In this document: positions 5,003 to 8,602 of the stretch, piece after piece
Layout: the number at the start of each line of letters is the position of its first letter
Numbering within the stretch: the stretch's first letter is position 1
DNA from: Pseudomonadota bacterium
GTDB lineage: Bacteria; Pseudomonadota; Gammaproteobacteria; Xanthomonadales; Rhodanobacteraceae
NCBI GenBank assembly: GCA_021798675.1
Contig: JAJZGE010000051.1
Coordinates: 1 to 8,602 of the forward strand
Direction of reading: 5' to 3'
DNA length: 8,602 nt
Notes under the pieces: model-generated
Databases searched by the model: none
What the model was told of the DNA's origin: nothing
The model's input: only the letters and a program-made list of their open reading frames with translations
Position numbers and translations under genes: made by a program

Positions 5003-8000
5003 TTAAAGCGCGCCGCGCGAACGACCAGCCGAGGCGGCCGGTGCGGGCGCGACGCGGCCGCCGGCGGCGGGCAGATGACCTGGCTTGTAAGGCACCGTCA
5101 GCGGCAGCGGAGCGGCCGGCAGACCGTGCTTCTCGATCAGCGTCATCACCGGCTTGTCCCAGCTGCCGGTGACCTTGTAGCGCGCAGCGGCGGCCTGGTT
5201 GAGGCCGTGGCCGAGCAGTCCCTGCATGGCGAAGCCGGCCGCCGCCCCGATCGGACCGCCTACCACCGCGCCCACCAGGGGCAGGCTGTTGCCGATGTGC
5301 GGCACCACCCGCACCTGCTGGTCGTAATCGTGTGAGCGCAGACCGGTGCGGCCGCTGATGCTGATGTTGGCCGCCGGCCCCAGGATCACCAGGTTGTCGG
5401 TGGTGGCGTTGCCATCGGCCAGGCGGAAGTCGCCCTTGATCGAATCGAACGCCAGCCCCTTGCCGAACACGTCGCCGAAATCCAGCGTGAGCCGGCGCGG
5501 CAGCTCGGCCACCGAGACCAGCCCGAACAGCCGCCCGACGCCCGCCGGCACCTCGGGAATGCGGCCGTTGCTGACGTTGACGCTGAGCTTGCCATCCATG
5601 TTCGCCAGCGCCAGCGCCGACGGCGCACCCGGCCAGCGGGCATCAAGCCGGTCGTGCGTCTTGCCGCCGTCGAACAGGCCCTCGTAGCCGAGCGCGCTGA
5701 GCATGTCACCGAGATTCTCGGCGGCAAACTCGATGCGCATCTGCGTGTGGCTGTCGCTGGCGTTGCCGTCCCAGTCGCCGCTACCGGTGATCTGCACATG
5801 GCTGGACAACGCGCGCAGCTGGTCGATGTGCAGGCCGCGCGCAGTCGGCCAGGTTTCCAGCCGCGCATCGCCCAGCTTGGCATCGCCCAGGCGCAGGTCG
5901 CTCACCCACAGGTGCAGCGGCGGCAGCGCCTGCGGATTGATGCCGGTATCGGCCGGGTTGTCCACCGCCGCGTTCGCCGGGGCGGCGGGAGCCGGCGTCT
6001 TGCTGACCGTCGCATCCTTCGGCCAGTACAGCCGCTGCAGCCGCGCGGTGATGCCACGCTTGTCCATTTCCTGGGTCGGCACGCTGAAGCTGCCTGCCAT
6101 CGCGGGGCCGTTTACGTCGATGTTGAGCATGCCCGGCTGCGGTATCGCGCGCACCGTGATGGCGCCCAACGGATGGCCGAACCACTGGCTGTGGGCGGCG
6201 CTGAGGTCGAGGCTTTCCAGCGTGGGGCCGCCGCTGCCGCTGCCGGCCACCACGTGCTGCACCCACCCGGTGATGTCGAGCTGATCGGCGTGACCGCGGA
6301 AGCGCAGGCCCTGCGGCGGCAGCGTTTGCGGCATCTCGCTGCCCAACGCCAGCGTGCCGCGCAACGGATGCTGCGCGCCATCGGGCAGCTGCAGGTGGCC
6401 GCGCAGCAGCTGGCCGAGGCCGAACTGCAGGTCGCTGCCGTTGACCGGCAGGCCCAGCGCCAGATGCAGCGGCAGGTTGGCCGCGGCCGGCTTGTTCAGC
6501 GGCGCCGGCAGCGTGAGCGCAATGCCATCCAGCGCCGAGTCGATGGTGAGCGTCTGGGCCAGCGCATCGCTGCCCGGCACGTGCGCAATGCTGAAGCCGA
6601 CCATGAAGGGGCTGCGTCCGTCGGCCGTCTGCCCCAGCCACTGCAGCGACGGATAGCCCTGCACCAGGTCGGCAAAGGCATAGTTGCCGCGAAGCTGCGC
6701 CGACAGCACGCTGGCCGGATCGCCGGTGGCGGCGCCGAGCGCCAGTTGCAACCGCGATGGTTGCCCGCGGAAGCCGCCAGTCAGCGGCCCGGCCAGCATG
6801 CCGTGCGCGTCGAACTGCAGTGGCCCGCTGAGCTGGTCCAGCTGCAGGTTCCAGGCCGGTGCGCTGAGGTCGGCCCCCTTCAGCTGGGCGCTGCCGCTAA
6901 GCTGCAGGTCCTGCGCGTGCTTCAACGGCAGGCTGAGGTGGAAATCGAAGCTGCCGCTGCCGCCCAGCGAGAGCTTGGCCAGCGTGTCGGCCTGGTGGCG
7001 GCCGATCGGGCTGTTGCGCACGAAATTCATCAGGCTGGCGCCGCTGCCGCTCCCCTGCACGTTGAGATCGAGCAGGCCGTCGGCGAAATCCGGAATCAGC
7101 GCCACTGCCTTGTCCGCCTTCACGCCCAGCGACTGGCCATCGCTGGCCTCGATCAGCATGCCGTTGTTGACGAAGCTGGCCACCGCATCAACGCCCTCGA
7201 CGCGCGGCCAGTCCTTGCCGTAATCCAGCGTGAGGTCGCTGATCACCGCGCGCGCCTCGAAGCGGCCCTCGTTATGGCGGAACGGCCAGTCAGCCAGATC
7301 GCCGCGCAGAAGCACCTGGGCCTGATCCAGCTGGCCGCTCACCAGCGCGTGGTCGAGCCAGCCGATGGTACCCGGCGACATCGCGCCGAGCGGCCAGAAC
7401 AGCTTGGCCGCGGCCACCTCACCCTGTGTCAGGCTGGCGTAGAGATCCAGCACCGGCTTGCCGCCGCCCGCCGGCAGCGAGGCCTTGCCGCGCAGCTGGC
7501 CGGCATAGCCGGCGCCAACGAAATCCAGCGGATCGGCACCCAGGCGCCAGTCGCCGTCGGCCTGCCAGAACGCCAGCGTGCCGGCCACTTTCGACAGCAC
7601 CAGCGGCTGGCGGAACAACTGCGGGAACTGCAGCGTGGTGGCCTGCGCCGGCAGCTCCAGCGAGTACGCCTCGGGATCGCCGCGCAGCAGCCCCCGCAGG
7701 CCGCTGAAGCCCGGCAGCTTGCCGACCGGATCGATGCCCATATTCCTGAACGCCAGCTCGATCGCCTGCACGCCCCCGGCAGCGCTCCAGTGCAGCGCCA
7801 GCCGCGTCAGTTCGCCGTGCGGATGTCCGCTGCCCAGCCACTGCGCCAGCGTCGGCGCCAGCGCCGGCTTGAGCGCCAGCCACGGCAGCAGCGGTGCCAG
7901 CTGCAGCTGGCGTGCAGCGATGCCGGCGCTGGCCTGGGCACTGCCGGGCCGGTGCAGGTTGAGCGCCAGCGCGCTGCCGTCGTCGCCGGCCCAGCGGATG

Positions 8001-8602
8001 GCGTAGCCGTCGCCCGTGCGGCGCAGGCCAGCCAGCCCGCGCAGGGTCGCCACGCTGGCGCTGGCACCATCGGGCGCGCCCAGCGTCAGCCGATCCAGGT
8101 CGAAGCGAATCACGCTGTTGTCCACCCGGCCGTGGCGCCAGTCGAGCCACGCGGCGACGCGGCCATGGCCCTCGATCGCCGTGTAACCGTGCAGATCGAT
8201 TCCGGCCAGCAGCGGCTTCAGATCAACACCGTCGACGCCAACCCAGACCCGGCCGGCACTTCCGTCCAGCGCGAAGCGCCCGGCGGTGCGCAGCGCGGCG
8301 GTCTCGCCAAGCCGCCGCAGCGCGCCGGCAAAGCGCAGCCGGCCGCCACCGAGGCTGAGGCGCAGCTGCGGCGACTGCAGCGTGAGGCGCTTGCCCAGCT
8401 TCGCATCGCTGACTATCACGCGCAGATCGTCCAGCCACAGTCCCAGCGAAAGCCGGCCCAGCGGCATCGCCGACGGGCTGCCGCCACCGCCGAGGCCGAC
8501 CCCGTTGATCTGCCAGTGGCCGGAAGCGTCGCGCGCCAGCTCCAGCTGCAGGCCACGCACGTGCACGTTCAACAAGTGCCGCGAGGGCAGCAGCCAGCCG
8601 CC
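5003..8602 (-). CDS. yhdP: YhdP, AsmA-like inner-to-outer membrane phospholipid transport protein (5' end beyond right edge)
   Basis: An open frame of 1199 codons plus stop that continues off the right edge. The first visible residues are [17 protein letters not shown]. Full E. coli YhdP is about 1266 aa, so the missing part should be the short cytoplasmic N-terminus, the single membrane anchor and the start of the repeat structure. The sequence is a long run of amphipathic beta-strand repeats (alternating hydrophobics with GNGD/SGS-type turns), as expected for the AsmA-like family, whose members form extended hydrophobic grooves. The C-terminus has the diagnostic block [25 protein letters not shown]...[12 protein letters not shown] (about 5150-5295). 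A Pro/Ala-rich linker lies at about 5935-6012, and a Pro/Ala tail of about 40 residues follows the conserved block. Known role: phospholipid movement between the membranes, partly redundant with TamB and YdbH. The gene heads a likely yhdP-tldD operon, an order also known in E. coli. Confidence 0.93.
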   Translation of the reverse strand, partial: GGWLLPSRHLLNVHVRGLQLELARDASGHWQINGVGLGGGGSPSAMPLGRLSLGLWLDDLRVIVSDAKLGKRLTLQSPQLRLSLGGGRLRFAGALRRLGETAALRTAGRFALDGSAGRVWVGVDGVDLKPLLAGIDLHGYTAIEGHGRVAAWLDWRHGRVDNSVIRFDLDRLTLGAPDGASASVATLRGLAGLRRTGDGYAIRWAGDDGSALALNLHRPGSAQASAGIAARQLQLAPLLPWLALKPALAPTLAQWLGSGHPHGELTRLALHWSAAGGVQAIELAFRNMGIDPVGKLPGFSGLRGLLRGDPEAYSLELPAQATTLQFPQLFRQPLVLSKVAGTLAFWQADGDWRLGADPLDFVGAGYAGQLRGKASLPAGGGKPVLDLYASLTQGEVAAAKLFWPLGAMSPGTIGWLDHALVSGQLDQAQVLLRGDLADWPFRHNEGRFEARAVISDLTLDYGKDWPRVEGVDAVASFVNNGMLIEASDGQSLGVKADKAVALIPDFADGLLDLNVQGSGSGASLMNFVRNSPIGRHQADTLAKLSLGGSGSFDFHLSLPLKHAQDLQLSGSAQLKGADLSAPAWNLQLDQLSGPLQFDAHGMLAGPLTGGFRGQPSRLQLALGAATGDPASVLSAQLRGNYAFADLVQGYPSLQWLGQTADGRSPFMVGFSIAHVPGSDALAQTLTIDSALDGIALTLPAPLNKPAAANLPLHLALGLPVNGSDLQFGLGQLLRGHLQLPDGAQHPLRGTLALGSEMPQTLPPQGLRFRGHADQLDITGWVQHVVAGSGSGGPTLESLDLSAAHSQWFGHPLGAITVRAIPQPGMLNIDVNGPAMAGSFSVPTQEMDKRGITARLQRLYWPKDATVSKTPAPAAPANAAVDNPADTGINPQALPPLHLWVSDLRLGDAKLGDARLETWPTARGLHIDQLRALSSHVQITGSGDWDGNASDSHTQMRIEFAAENLGDMLSALGYEGLFDGGKTHDRLDARWPGAPSALALANMDGKLSVNVSNGRIPEVPAGVGRLFGLVSVAELPRRLTLDFGDVFGKGLAFDSIKGDFRLADGNATTDNLVILGPAANISISGRTGLRSHDYDQQVRVVPHIGNSLPLVGAVVGGPIGAAAGFAMQGLLGHGLNQAAAARYKVTGSWDKPVMTLIEKHGLPAAPLPLTVPYKPGHLPAAGGRVAPAPAASAGRSRGAL

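Noticed and set aside
2968..5172. A 734-codon plus-strand open frame
   Set aside because: It lies antisense to nearly all of tldD, whose protein is clearly conserved. Long antisense frames are expected at this GC content.
8573..8575. TTG as the start of yhdP
   Set aside because: The frame stays open through to the window edge, and the membrane anchor expected at the YhdP N-terminus is absent. The true start lies outside.
1..8602. tRNA or rRNA genes, CRISPR arrays, insertion sequences, prophage, toxin-antitoxin or defence genes
   Set aside because: None seen by eye on either strand. There are no regularly spaced repeats, transposase motifs or terminal inverted repeats.

Overview
The window is high-GC DNA that codes on almost every base outside one roughly 0.6 kb gap. 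The gene set (pmbA, a DUF1653 gene, yjgA/darP, tldD, yhdP) and its order point to a gammaproteobacterium of the Xanthomonadaceae/Rhodanobacteraceae group (Rhodanobacter/Dyella-like). That placement is inferred from gene order and composition, not from a marker gene.

Layout, left to right. pmbA (5' part only, minus strand, running off the left edge) diverges from a plus-strand pair made of a DUF1653 gene and yjgA/darP. A 120-bp intergenic region lies between the two transcription directions. After darP a strong 14-bp stem terminator separates it from a convergent minus-strand gene at 1533-2915. That gene encodes a secreted 460-aa protein with one CxxCH heme motif and a beta-barrel-like remainder, so it is a fused outer-membrane cytochrome-porin of the broad Cyc2-like type. 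Its upstream region carries a good FNR/CRP-type inverted repeat placed exactly where a class II activator site should be relative to a plausible -10 element. About 500 bp of apparently non-coding, GC-rich DNA follows, including a perfect 20-bp palindrome. Then come tldD (complete) and yhdP (5' end cut by the right edge), both on the minus strand, 61 bp apart and probably cotranscribed in the order yhdP-tldD.

How the genes relate. TldD and PmbA (TldE) are the two subunits of one metalloprotease, and both are encoded here within about 5 kb. DarP acts in 50S ribosome maturation. YhdP is an AsmA-like envelope protein involved in phospholipid movement toward the outer membrane. These are conserved housekeeping genes. 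The cytochrome-porin is the outlier: lower GC in sampled lines, its own promoter and terminator, a different functional class, and a position between tldD and yjgA. It looks like an accessory, independently regulated electron-transfer gene placed within a conserved block. It is the best candidate for interesting biology here. The sequence supports the architecture and a putative FNR-family control site, but it does not establish the substrate (Fe(II) or anything else).
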